From Branchiibius hedensis (GTDB taxonomy: Bacteria; Actinomycetota; Actinomycetes; Actinomycetales; Dermatophilaceae): a stretch of 64,000 nt of DNA. Shown here piece by piece: positions 1 through 8,238 of the stretch. Under the pieces are notes generated by a model, which worked only from the letters and a program-made list of their open reading frames with translations, was not told the origin of the DNA and ran no database searches. The translations under genes were made by a program, and so were the position numbers. The stretch lies in the NCBI RefSeq assembly GCF_900108585.1, contig NZ_UESZ01000002.1, positions 1 through 64,000 on the forward strand, given 5' to 3'. Position 1 is the first letter of the stretch, and the number at the start of each line of letters is the position of its first letter.

Positions 1-148
1 CCGTGGCACGTCGACAACACGTCCCTGTGGACGGCGGCACCCATGCACGAGTCAGATGCACTAGTGTGTGTGCATCGACTTGGACTCACCTGACCGCCAG
101 GGACCGCCAAGCGGGCCTTCTGGCACACGAGACAACAAGGAGATCGAT

Positions 149-770
149 ATGACGAAGTCGACGCGCGTGGCGGCGCAGCCCCGTGCTGGGCAGCGCGCTA
201 CTGGCCTCCGCCTGTGGTGACGGAGGGAGCGGCAAGCCCTCATCCAGCACCACGAGCTCGGCTTCGCCCTCAACGGGCTCGGCCACGCACCCTTCAGCTC
301 CGACAAGCACTACGAGTGATCCGAACTCGCCAGCGACTCGGGCTCGGGCGATGGTCGATCAGTACTTCTCGGTGAGCGACCGCTGTCTCTTCGACCCACA
401 GAGCGCACCGATGACGTGCTTCGACGGCGTGGCCATCGGCACCGAGTTGGACAGTCTCCGGAACACGTTGACGTCTGCAAAGACGGCCTACACAAAGCAA
501 ATCGGATCCACCCAGGTGATCTCGGTCAAGCAGACCAAGATCGATCTGACCAACAAGCCGAAAGAGACCCCGCCAAGCATTCCGATCGTCACGTACAGCG
601 TGTGCTTCGACGTCAGCAAGGTGAACATCGTGGATTACCAAGGCAAGTCCATCGTGCCTCCCGACCGGAAGCCTCGCGCCGTCGAGACGGTCGCGGTGGC
701 GAACTATCAGTACCCGAAGGCCACAGGTTGGCGGGTCGCGTACACACAGCCCACGGGGAAGACATGTTGA
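149..770 (+). pseudogene. Lipoprotein of the Tad pilus operon, signal peptide split by a frameshift
   Basis: Probable secreted lipoprotein, first gene of the pilus operon; function unknown. An AAGGAG ribosome binding site at about 138-143 precedes ATG 149, which opens with a basic n-region (MTKSTRVAA). That frame soon stops. The rest, from about 183, lies in another frame and supplies a hydrophobic stretch ending LLASAC (lipobox-like), a Ser/Thr/Pro-rich linker, and a globular domain with two Cys in its first part (DRCLFD, MTCFDG), a third in SVCFDV and a C-terminal Cys. Joining the frames gives a classic lipoprotein signal. The frame change fits two lost bases, or one extra C in the CCCC run at 179-182. 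An alternative is initiation at GTG 183, which would leave the signal peptide short. The stop overlaps the next ATG. Confidence 0.6.
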
Positions 771-1673
771 CCCGGCTCCGCGGAGGCACGATCGCCGCGG
801 TGCTCGCCGCAGCGTTGCTGAGTGCTGTGATGTCGGCACCCGCAGCAAACGCCGCGCCGCCGAAGTGCCAGTCCTATGACGTGCGAGGACGCTGCGTCAT
901 CTGGGTGACTCCGCCCACCGGTCCGCCCGGCACGCGTCCGCCGACGCCGCCCACGGGACCGCCGGCGAAGGGTGACCCTCCGAAGCAACCGATCAGTGGC
1001 CCGCCGGCGGGAGTGGGACCAATCACCGTGAACGGTGTGCAGTGCTGGCCGATCGGCAAGAGCAACCCTCAGCCGCCGAAGTCGGACCCGGTTTGGAAGG
1101 TCACACCGACGGCGCCATCTACGACTGCCTTGGGTGGAGGTTTGGGCGGTCTTTGGCGACCATGACGCTCAAGTATTGGGCTGCGACTGCGCCGGCCGTG
1201 GCGCCGCCACCTGACCCCCGCGTGCTCGCGCAGCAAGCAATCAGGGCAATGAACCTTCAAGCGGTGGCCATGGGCTGGCTCCTGAACCTACTGCCGGTTC
1301 TGTCGGACTGGTGGGATGCCGAACTGGATGTGGGTCAAGCAGCCGCACCCAACACGTGGGGACCAATCACTAAGAGCGCCTCAGCGCAGGGGTACACGGT
1401 GACGGCCACGGCGACGGTGTCCGATGTGGTCTGGGACATGGGCGACGGACAGACCGTGACCTGCCAGCAGGGCACGCCGTACGTCATGTCGTACGGGAAG
1501 CAAAAGTCACCGACCTGTGGGCACACCTACACCCGCCAAGGACTTACGCCGTCACCGCGACGTCGCACTGGGTCATCAACTGGTCCGGAATTGGCCAGGC
1601 CGGAACGATCACGATGGACCTCAATCGCAGGGCCACGGTCCAGATCGGCGAGGCGCAAGTGCTCACCCAGTGA
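764..1673 (+). pseudogene. Secreted PKD-like protein with five apparent frameshifts
   Basis: Exported protein of the pilus operon, probably acting outside the membrane. ATG 764 overlaps the upstream stop and gives a signal peptide ending ANAA, followed by a Pro/Thr/Gly-rich region. Later segments in other frames read in order: PVWK joined to GHTDGAIYDC, AATAPAVAPPPDP, a LAPEPTAGSVGL-like stretch, PNTWGPITKSAS, VVWDMGDGQTV, PTCGHTYTRQG, then TYAVTATSHWVINWSGIG and a final IGEAQVLTQ before TGA 1671. WDMGDG followed by CGHTYTRQG is the PKD-type pattern (DxGDG ... HxY). Each junction (about 1098, 1274, 1315, 1345 and 1541) is explained by one missing base, often in a short homopolymer. Either a pseudogene or an indel-rich assembly; the reconstructed order looks like one protein of about 300 residues. 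Confidence 0.6.
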
Positions 1674-1714
1674 GCAGCACCCGACGACGTACCGACTGAA
1701 TCAAGGGAGACAGC

Positions 1715-2420
1715 ATGGCAATCGCACCAACAGACGAGCAGCGAAGCGTTCGCCGTCTCGGTCGAGGAAAGAAGCCAGCCGAGGCGAGCAGGGCATCGAG
1801 ACCAGCGACAGCGTGACGCCACCGCCGAAGATGCGCCGTCGACCACTGCTGTCGCGGCCTCCGTTGCGGCGGTCTGCCTGGGCGCGCTGCTCGCCGTGCT
1901 GGCCTTCACGTCGATGAACTCAGCCCAGAGGTCCTCGCCGTCCGCTCGACCGTGCACCGCGGTGAGGTCATCACCCGGGACGACCTCATGACCGTTCGGG
2001 TCGGTGTCGATCCCGCGCTGAAGCCTCTGCCGGCATCGGAGCTGAACGATGTCGTGGGCAAGCGCGCGGCCATGGATCTGACCGCTGGGGGACTGGTGAC
2101 CAGCGAAGATGTGACCTCGAGCGTGGTGCCGGCAAGGGTATGAGCGTCGTCGGCATCAGCCTCGCTCCGGGCGCGTATCCAGCGAATGGGCTGAAGAACG
2201 GCGACGCCGTCCGGATCGTGCTCACCCCCGGCCAGCAGGGGCAGTACACCAGCGGCTCGACCCCGACCGAGATCCCCGCGACCGTGGTGGACGTCGCAGC
2301 CGGAGGATCCGGCGGCCAGCAGTTGTCGACGTGCTCGTTCCTGAGGGACAGGCCCCAGACGTCGCCGCGATGGCCGCCACGGGCAAGGCTGCGCTGGTCT
2401 TGGACTCGCGGGAGCGCTGA
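1715..2420 (+). pseudogene. SAF-domain (CpaB/RcpC-like) pilus protein with frameshifts
   Basis: Probable membrane-anchored SAF-domain protein, the position held by CpaB/RcpC in Tad operons, where it helps assemble the outer part of the pilus machine. After AAGGGAG the start MAIAPTDEQRSVRRLGRG is basic and cytoplasmic. A transmembrane helix (VAASVAAVCLGALLAVLAF) follows in another frame, then STVHRGEVITRDDLMTVRV, the typical SAF opening, then MSVVGISLAPGAYP and GDAVRIVL. The end, PDVAAMAATGKAALVLDSR, is in a further frame and stops at 2418-2420. Five one-base deletions account for all changes (two between about 1790 and 1850, then about 1927, 2137 and 2323). Four bases separate it from the next gene. 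Confidence 0.6.
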
Positions 2421-2423
2421 GCG

Positions 2424-3218
2424 ATGTCGGTCATCCTTCTCACCTCGGCATCCGGGTCCCCGGGCGTGACATCAGCGGCGCTTGGGCTCGCGCTGACCTG
2501 GCCGCGGCCGGTAGTGCTCGTGGAAGCCGACCCGACCGGAGGAAGTGGTCTGCTTGCTGGCTACTTCCACGGTGACGTGGCCCATGTGGGTGGTCTCATC
2601 GATCTCGCGTTGGCGCACCGTGACGGTGTCCTCGTCGAGACGCTTCCGGAAGCGATGATCCCGATTCCAGACTCCACCGCTCTTCTTCTGCCCGGGGTTC
2701 GCAGCCATGCCCAAGCTCGAAGCGTGGCAGGCATGTGGGGGCCATTGGCAGGTGCCCTGCGGGCGCTGGAGCGCAACGGCCAGGACGTGATCGTTGATGC
2801 CGGTCGCCTCGGCCTTGACGGAGCTCCCACACCGCTGATGTTGAACGCGGACCTGACTTTGCTGACGATGCGGACAAACCTGCCCGCACTGTCAGGTGCC
2901 CGGTCCTGGGCGCAAACACTGCGTGAGGAGTTCGAGCAAATAGGCTCCCTGCCGCGACTGGGCACCCTGCTCGTGGGCGAGGGCCAGCCGTACAGCGCCC
3001 GCGAAGTGCGCAAGGTCCTCGAGCTGCCAGTCACGGCAACGCTGCCCTGGGACCCGCCGGCAGCAGCCGTCTTCTCGGTCGGCGCCAACCGACCCCGCAG
3101 ATTCGACAACGGCGCGCTCGTCCGAGCGCTGCGCGCGACAGGCGCGGCCGCCCGAGCGGCCATCGAAAGCAACCGAGTCGATCTAGCGGCCACCAAGAGC
3201 GTGGGGAGCACAGCATGA
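2424..3218 (+). CDS. CpaE/ParA-like pilus ATPase-fold protein
   Basis: 264-residue protein of the MinD/ParA (SIMIBI) fold, in the slot of CpaE/TadZ, which positions Tad pilus machinery. The N-terminus MSVILLTSASGSPGVTSAAL resembles the deviant Walker A of this family but lacks the conserved lysines (GSPGVTSA rather than KGGxGKT), so ATP binding is uncertain. VVLVEADPTGGSG follows as in ParA proteins, and VIVDAGRLG sits where Walker B is expected. First intact gene of the operon. ATG 2424 lies four bases after the SAF-gene stop, and its own stop overlaps the next ATG. Confidence 0.7.
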   Translation: MSVILLTSASGSPGVTSAALGLALTWPRPVVLVEADPTGGSGLLAGYFHGDVAHVGGLIDLALAHRDGVLVETLPEAMIPIPDSTALLLPGVRSHAQARSVAGMWGPLAGALRALERNGQDVIVDAGRLGLDGAPTPLMLNADLTLLTMRTNLPALSGARSWAQTLREEFEQIGSLPRLGTLLVGEGQPYSAREVRKVLELPVTATLPWDPPAAAVFSVGANRPRRFDNGALVRALRATGAAARAAIESNRVDLAATKSVGSTA

Positions 3219-4842
3219 GCCAGCCCAACCCCTTCCTCAACGACCCGGACGAGGATGACGACCGGTCAGACCCCACCTCCCTGCCACTGTTCGCGGAAGA
3301 TGCCGACCAGCCCCGGCCGCCGCGCCAAGGGCGAGTCCGGTCCAACTTCTCACTCGGGGAGAACGCACCCCGCCGGCCGGGACATATCCACGCCGTCGGC
3401 CGCGACGTACCGGACGACGAGGTCGCGGGTGGGTTAGCGGAGGCAGCTCTCCGAGCGCTGCCTCCGGCCACCGCAAGACTGGCGCTACTGCGCATGAAGG
3501 AATCGACTGGGGCCTCGTTGCGGCGTTCCGCAGCCAGGCCTCCGACCAGCTGAGTGCCGCAATTGGTGAAGACCGGTCGCTCGATCAGCAGGCACAACAG
3601 GAACTCGGTCGGGCGATCATCGTCGAACTGCTCGAGAGTGAGGCCGCCGAGGCGGTATCTGCCGGGCGTGAGTCCTGGTCGCTGAGCCAGCAGGAAGACA
3701 TGGCTGAGGCCATCTTCAATGCAGTCTTCGGCCTCGGGAGATTCCAGCCGCTCGTCGACGACGAAACGGTTGAGAACATCGAGGTCTACGGCAACGACAA
3801 CGTGCTCCTCGAGCACAGTGACGGCACCATCCAGCAAGGGCCGAACGTCGCCGAGGACGACGACGAGCTCCTGGAGTTCATCAGCTTCCTGGGCAGCAAG
3901 TCCGGTAGCGGGCGGCCCTTCTCCGAAGCACAGCCGCGGTTGCACATGCGACTGGAGGGCGGCGCGCGGCTCGCGGCCACCGCGTGGGTCACTCCGCGCC
4001 CGTCGATCGTCATCCGCCGCCACCGGCTCCGTGACACCAACCTGGAACAGTTGGCCGACACGGGCATGCTGACCCCGCTGATCGCCGACTTCCTCGAAGC
4101 GGCCGTGAGGGCGCGACTCAACATTGTGGTCGCCGGTGCCCAGGGTGCCGGAAAGACGACGTTGGTGCGTGGGCTCTGCGCGGCGATCGATCCGTGGGAG
4201 AAGATCGGCACGTTCGAGACCGAGTACGAACTCTTCCTCAATGAGCTGTCGCACAAGCACAAGCGAGTCATCGCGTGGGAATCCCGGCCGGGCTCGGGCG
4301 AGGTTGGGATGAACGGTCGCCAGGCCGGCGAGATCACCCTCGACGACCTCCTCATCGACAGCTTCCGGTTCATCCTCAGCCGCACGATTGTCGGTGAGGT
4401 CCGTGGCCGCGAGATCCTGTCCATGATCAAAGCGATGCAGTCGACCTCCGGGTCGATCAGCACGACGCACGCAGCCAACGCCAAGGCGGCGATCCGCAAG
4501 CTCATCACCTGCGCCATGGAGGCCGGCAACCACATCTCCGAGGGATACGCCACCAGTGCAGTCGCCGGGCACATCGACTTGATCGTTCAGGTGAACCTCG
4601 AGACGACACCGGTCACCGAGACGGGCGGGCGCCGCAAGCGGTGGATCTCCGAGATCGTGTCCGTCGAGCCCGGAGAGCAAGCCACCGGCTACGCGACCCA
4701 ACAGGTGTTCCGACCGGTTCAGGGCGGACCCGCGGTCGCCAGTGTGATGCCGGAGCACATCCGAACCGCACTGGAAGCACAGGGCTTCGACACCCGTCCT
4801 TTCGAAGCGGAGCGCCGCTCGCACGGAGGGCCGGCGGCATGA
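3215..4842 (+). pseudogene. tadA: TadA/CpaF secretion ATPase with one apparent frameshift
   Basis: Hexameric cytoplasmic ATPase (VirB11/GspE superfamily) that powers Tad pilus assembly. The 5' segment (ATG 3215) is an acidic, Pro-rich leader running to about 3440. The rest continues in the frame used from about 3440 to 4842: an N-terminal domain (GIDWGLVAAFRSQ), then GLGRFQPLVDDETVENIEV, the Walker A GAQGAGKTT near 4135-4160, the Asp box ETEYELF, Walker B-region IVGEVRGREIL near 4390, and STTHAANA. One missing base between about 3430 and 3460 restores a single frame of about 540 residues. The catalytic core is open from ATG 3700 onward, so an internal start could yield a core protein lacking the N-terminal domain. 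Confidence 0.75.
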
Positions 4843-5708
4843 CGCCCCTGATTCCTGGCCTGGCCGGCGCACTCGTCGTTGCCGGCATCCTTGGCGTGGT
4901 GTTCGGTCTGCGACCGGCACCACAGAAGCCACCCGCACCAGCCCGGACGCGCACCCCCCTGATAGCGCGCCTGGGTCAGACCTCCCCTCGGACTCGAGTG
5001 CTGCTGCTCGTCGGGGCTGGTGCGGGTCTCATCGTCGCAATCGTCACCGGATGGTTCATCGCGGTACTGGCCGTCCCGGCACTGATCGTCGGACTGCCCA
5101 TGCTGCTGACCGCGCCACCAGCCGCCTCCAAGATCGAGCGGCTGGAAGGGATGGAGGAGTGGACCCGCTCCCTGTCCGGGGTTCTCACCGTCGGCGTCGG
5201 CCTGGAGCAGGCACTCATCGCGACCCTGCGATCAACGCCCGACGCCATCCGACCCGAAGTGACTCGCCTGGTCGCCCGACTGGGCGCCCGATGGAGCACC
5301 GAGGACGCACTGCGCGCGTTCGCGGACGACCTGGACGACGCCACCGGCGACCTGGTCGCGGCAAACCTGATCCTCGGCGCCCGGCGCCGAGGTCGTGGTC
5401 TTGCCAACGTGCTGGAGTCACTGGCCGAGTCGGTGGCCGCCGACGTCCGGGCCCGCCGACAGATTGAGGCCGACCGAGCCAAGCCGCGCGCAACGGCACG
5501 CTGGGTCACGCTGATCACCGTCGGAGTCCTGGTCTTCCTCGCGCTCACCGGCCGGTACGTGGCCCCGTACGGGTCACCGATCGGACAGGTCATCCTCGCG
5601 CTGCTGCTCGGCGCCTATGTGGCCACGCTGGTCTGGATGCGGACGATGACCCGGGGCAAGCCGCTGCCGAGGTTCATCGGCCTGGCGGCCGAAGGAGGCA
5701 ACGCATGA
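4839..5708 (+). CDS. tadB: TadB-like inner-membrane platform protein
   Basis: 289-residue integral membrane protein of the GspF/TadB family, half of the platform that couples TadA to pilin extrusion. It has an N-terminal transmembrane segment (MTPLIPGLAGALVVAGILG), two more near residues 45-90, a cytoplasmic GspF-type domain (EWTRSLSGVLTVGVGLEQAL; GDLVAANLILGARRRG) and two C-terminal helices. ATG 4839 overlaps the end of tadA. Intact. Confidence 0.8.
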   Translation: MTPLIPGLAGALVVAGILGVVFGLRPAPQKPPAPARTRTPLIARLGQTSPRTRVLLLVGAGAGLIVAIVTGWFIAVLAVPALIVGLPMLLTAPPAASKIERLEGMEEWTRSLSGVLTVGVGLEQALIATLRSTPDAIRPEVTRLVARLGARWSTEDALRAFADDLDDATGDLVAANLILGARRRGRGLANVLESLAESVAADVRARRQIEADRAKPRATARWVTLITVGVLVFLALTGRYVAPYGSPIGQVILALLLGAYVATLVWMRTMTRGKPLPRFIGLAAEGGNA

Positions 5709-6619
5709 TCACCGGACTTCAGATGGCCTTGGCAGGCGGCGGGCTGGTCGGCCTAGGGCTGTCGCTGCTGATCTGGCGGCTCGTACCCGCACAGCCAGAC
5801 CTCGGGGACGCGCTCGAGCGGCTGTCTCCCGAACATGTGCGTCGCACCCGTGCGACCGAAGTGGCCAGTCCGGCGGCAGACTCGCGCGAAAGGCTTGGAC
5901 AATGGGCGCTGAAGACGTTCCCAGCCGGAGCCTGGGCGAGGGTCCCGCGTAAGGAACTGGCCCTGCTGCGAATCTCGCCGACGAGGTTCTACGGCGAGAA
6001 GGTTCTCTTCGCGGTCGTCGGCCTGATTACGCCGCCGCTGCTGACGGTGTTCTTCACGGTCATCGGACTGAACCTGCCGTTCGTCATCCCAGTCGTCGCA
6101 ACTGTCGGCTTAGCCGTACTGATGTTCTTCCTCCCCGACTACAACGCACGCGACGACGCCAAGAAGGCCCGAGACGAGTTCAACCGGGCGCTGGGGGCCT
6201 ACATCGACTTGGTCGCCTTGGAGCGCAACTCAGGGTCGGGTCCGCGCCAAGCCATGGAAGTCGCAGCCGAAGTCGGCGACAGCTGGGTGTTCCGCCGGCT
6301 GAGCGAGGAACTGACCCGCTCGCGCTGGTCAGGCGAAGCGCCATGGGAAGCCATCCGAGCGCTCGGCCACGAACTCGGCCTCGCCGAGCTGGAGGACCTC
6401 GCCGACATCATGAGGCTATCGGGAGAGGAAGGCACCCAAATCTACGCGCAACTGCGCGCCCGATCCGCCTCGATGCGAGGCGCGATGCTCAACTCCGAGC
6501 TGGCCAAGGCCAACGAGATCGGCGAACGAATGAGCATCCCTATGAGCCTGCTAGGGGTCATCTTCATGGCCCTGCTGATCGCACCCGCGCTGCTACGGGT
6601 GATCGGGGGTGGCAGCTGA
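5705..6619 (+). CDS. tadC: TadC-like inner-membrane platform protein
   Basis: 304-residue partner of TadB in the pilus assembly platform (GspF family). N-terminal helix at residues 5-25, two helices around residues 95-145, cytoplasmic GspF domain (FNRALGAYIDLVALERNSG; LADIMRLSGEEGTQIYAQL) and a C-terminal helix (MSLLGVIFMALLIAPALL). ATG 5705 overlaps the tadB stop (ATGA). Confidence 0.8.
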   Translation: MITGLQMALAGGGLVGLGLSLLIWRLVPAQPDLGDALERLSPEHVRRTRATEVASPAADSRERLGQWALKTFPAGAWARVPRKELALLRISPTRFYGEKVLFAVVGLITPPLLTVFFTVIGLNLPFVIPVVATVGLAVLMFFLPDYNARDDAKKARDEFNRALGAYIDLVALERNSGSGPRQAMEVAAEVGDSWVFRRLSEELTRSRWSGEAPWEAIRALGHELGLAELEDLADIMRLSGEEGTQIYAQLRARSASMRGAMLNSELAKANEIGERMSIPMSLLGVIFMALLIAPALLRVIGGGS

Positions 6620-6721
6620 TCGCACTGTCGCAACGTAGGACCAGCAGGCACTACCTCTAAGCCAAACCGTCAGAACCCGGCTCCACCACAGGAGCCACCA
6701 AGCCATAGGAAGGCAAGGACC

Positions 6722-6931
6722 ATGAACCACCTCATCGCCACCCTCCACACCCTCGGTGTCCGCATCCAGGACAACGTCGACGACGCACACGCCACACTGC
6801 GCAAGAACCGCGAGGAGGGCTCAGTCACGATCGAACAGGTCCTGTGGGCAATCGCCGTGATCGCCTTCGTCGGGATCGTCGTGGCAGCCATCACGACCTA
6901 CGTGACCAACAAAGCGAAGAACATCAAGTAG
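6722..6931 (+). CDS. Flp-like small pilin
   Basis: 69-residue prepilin, probably the major subunit of the Tad-like pilus. A charged leader (RKNREEG) is followed by SVTIEQVLWAIAVIAFVGIV, the class III prepilin pattern in which the peptidase cuts after Gly and Glu sits at mature position 5. The C-terminus after the helix is very short (TTYVTNKAKNIK). ATG 6722 follows a GGAAGG site. About 100 bases separate it from tadC, a usual place for separate or boosted pilin expression. The prepilin peptidase encoded at 29260-29910 is the likely processing enzyme. Confidence 0.75.
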   Translation: MNHLIATLHTLGVRIQDNVDDAHATLRKNREEGSVTIEQVLWAIAVIAFVGIVVAAITTYVTNKAKNIK

Positions 6932-6950
6932 ACCGAGCGAATCACACACC

Positions 6951-7370
6951 ATGACCAGGACACACGCGCTGCGCGCCCGGCTCGCCCGTCGAGCCGGGGC
7001 GCAGCGTGAGCGTGGCTCGAGTTCCATTCAGATGGTGATGCTCCTGCCTGCTCTGTTCGCGGTCATGTTCCTGGGCATGCAAGGAGCACTGTGGTACCAC
7101 GCCCGATCGGTCGCGATCGCCGCAGCGCAAGAAGGTGCCCGCAAGGCAGGCGCACAGAACAGCAGCGTCGGGGCGGGAATCAGCGACGCATCGTCCTTCA
7201 TCGCCGACGCGGGCGGAAGCGGTGTGCTGGACGGCGCACACGTCACCGGCAGCCGATCGGGCACCACAGCCACGATCACAGTCAGCGGCACGTCGATGAG
7301 CGTGATCCCCGGCTGGACCATCACGGTGCGCCAGAGCGCCACTGTGCCAGTGGAAAGACTGACGCGATGA
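6951..7370 (+). CDS. TadE-like pseudopilin
   Basis: 139-residue minor pilin-like protein. A basic leader (RLARRAGAQRERG) is followed by SSSIQMVMLLPALFAVMFLG, the TadE-type helix starting just after Gly; no Glu at position 5, which is common in minor pseudopilins. The C-terminal periplasmic domain is Gly/Ser/Thr-rich. Same operon as its neighbours; its stop overlaps the next ATG. Confidence 0.7.
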   Translation: MTRTHALRARLARRAGAQRERGSSSIQMVMLLPALFAVMFLGMQGALWYHARSVAIAAAQEGARKAGAQNSSVGAGISDASSFIADAGGSGVLDGAHVTGSRSGTTATITVSGTSMSVIPGWTITVRQSATVPVERLTR

Positions 7371-7801
7371 GGTGCCCCGTCCGTCAGGACTCCGAGGAGG
7401 GATCGGCGGCCATCGAGGCCGCCATCGGCGTGCCAGCTTTCATGCTGTTCGTCCTGCTGGTGATCTTCGGTGGGCGCGTCGCTATGGCGCACCAAGCAGT
7501 GCAGTCCGCCGCGGCTGAAGCCGCCAGAACCGCCTCGATCGCGCGCACACAAGGGCAAGCTCAAAGCGACGGCGCCGGTGGGGCCGCGGCAAGCCTGAGC
7601 TCCCAAGGCGTGCACTGCATCTCACAGGACGTGAGCGTGGACGCCTCCGGATTCGCCGCTCCTGTCGGAACACCTGCCACGATCCGAGCGACCGTTCGCT
7701 GCACCATCGACCTGTCCGACGTGTCAATACCTGGCGTCCCCGGCTCGATGACGATCACGGAAACCATGACCAGCCCGCTCGACACCTATCGGGAGCGGTA
7801 A
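7367..7801 (+). CDS. TadE-like pseudopilin
   Basis: 144-residue pseudopilin. The leader ends EEGSAAIEAAIGVPAFMLFV, with Gly before the helix and Glu at about position 5 of the mature form. Two cysteines (VHCIS, VRCTI) could form a disulfide outside the membrane. ATG 7367 overlaps the preceding stop. The TAA stop overlaps the next ATG by one base. Confidence 0.7.
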   Translation: MRCPVRQDSEEGSAAIEAAIGVPAFMLFVLLVIFGGRVAMAHQAVQSAAAEAARTASIARTQGQAQSDGAGGAAASLSSQGVHCISQDVSVDASGFAAPVGTPATIRATVRCTIDLSDVSIPGVPGSMTITETMTSPLDTYRER

Positions 7802-8238
7802 TGAGACAACGCAACCTCCACCAGATGGGCCGCGACCGCGGATCCGTGAGCATCTTCATGGCCTCCGCAGCCTTCGTGATGATCGTGCTCGTCGGCCTCG
7901 CAGTCGACCTCGGCGGTCAAGTCGCCGCACAGCAGCGCGCCCGAGACGTCGCCGCACAAGCGGCCCGATCGGGTGGGGAGCAGGTCCTCGGTGGTCCCGC
8001 GGTGAACGGCCAAGGCGCCCAGATCGACACCGCGGCCGCAGCCTCGGCCGCGCGCTCCTACCTATCGACAGCGGGAGTGAGCGGCACGGCGACCATCCAA
8101 GGGAACGACACCCTGGTCGTTACGACATCCGCGAACTACCAGACGAAGTTCTTGTCGATCATCGGGATCGGAAGCTTGCACGTCACCGGACACAGCAGTG
8201 CGCGGCTCATCCGCGCACAGAACGGAGCACCCCGATGA
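7801..8238 (+). CDS. TadE/TadG-like pilus assembly protein
   Basis: 145-residue protein beginning with a basic leader ending GRDRGSVSIFMASAAFVMIV, a single TadG/TadE-type N-terminal helix, then GLAVDLGGQVAAQQRARDVA, the usual sequence after the helix in TadG-like proteins. It is much shorter than full TadG, which carries a large von Willebrand domain, so it is called TadE/G-like. Last of four consecutive pseudopilins; overlaps the next gene by four bases. Confidence 0.65.
   Translation: MRQRNLHQMGRDRGSVSIFMASAAFVMIVLVGLAVDLGGQVAAQQRARDVAAQAARSGGEQVLGGPAVNGQGAQIDTAAAASAARSYLSTAGVSGTATIQGNDTLVVTTSANYQTKFLSIIGIGSLHVTGHSSARLIRAQNGAPR

Noticed and set aside
1-148. Possible gene end at the left edge
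   Set aside because: An open frame runs to a TGA at about 103, but it has no recognisable sequence; only the upstream region of the lipoprotein can be claimed.
3031-4938. Long minus-strand open frame (635 codons) opposite tadA
   Set aside because: High-GC shadow of a real gene; no family motifs, and tadA motifs occupy the plus strand.
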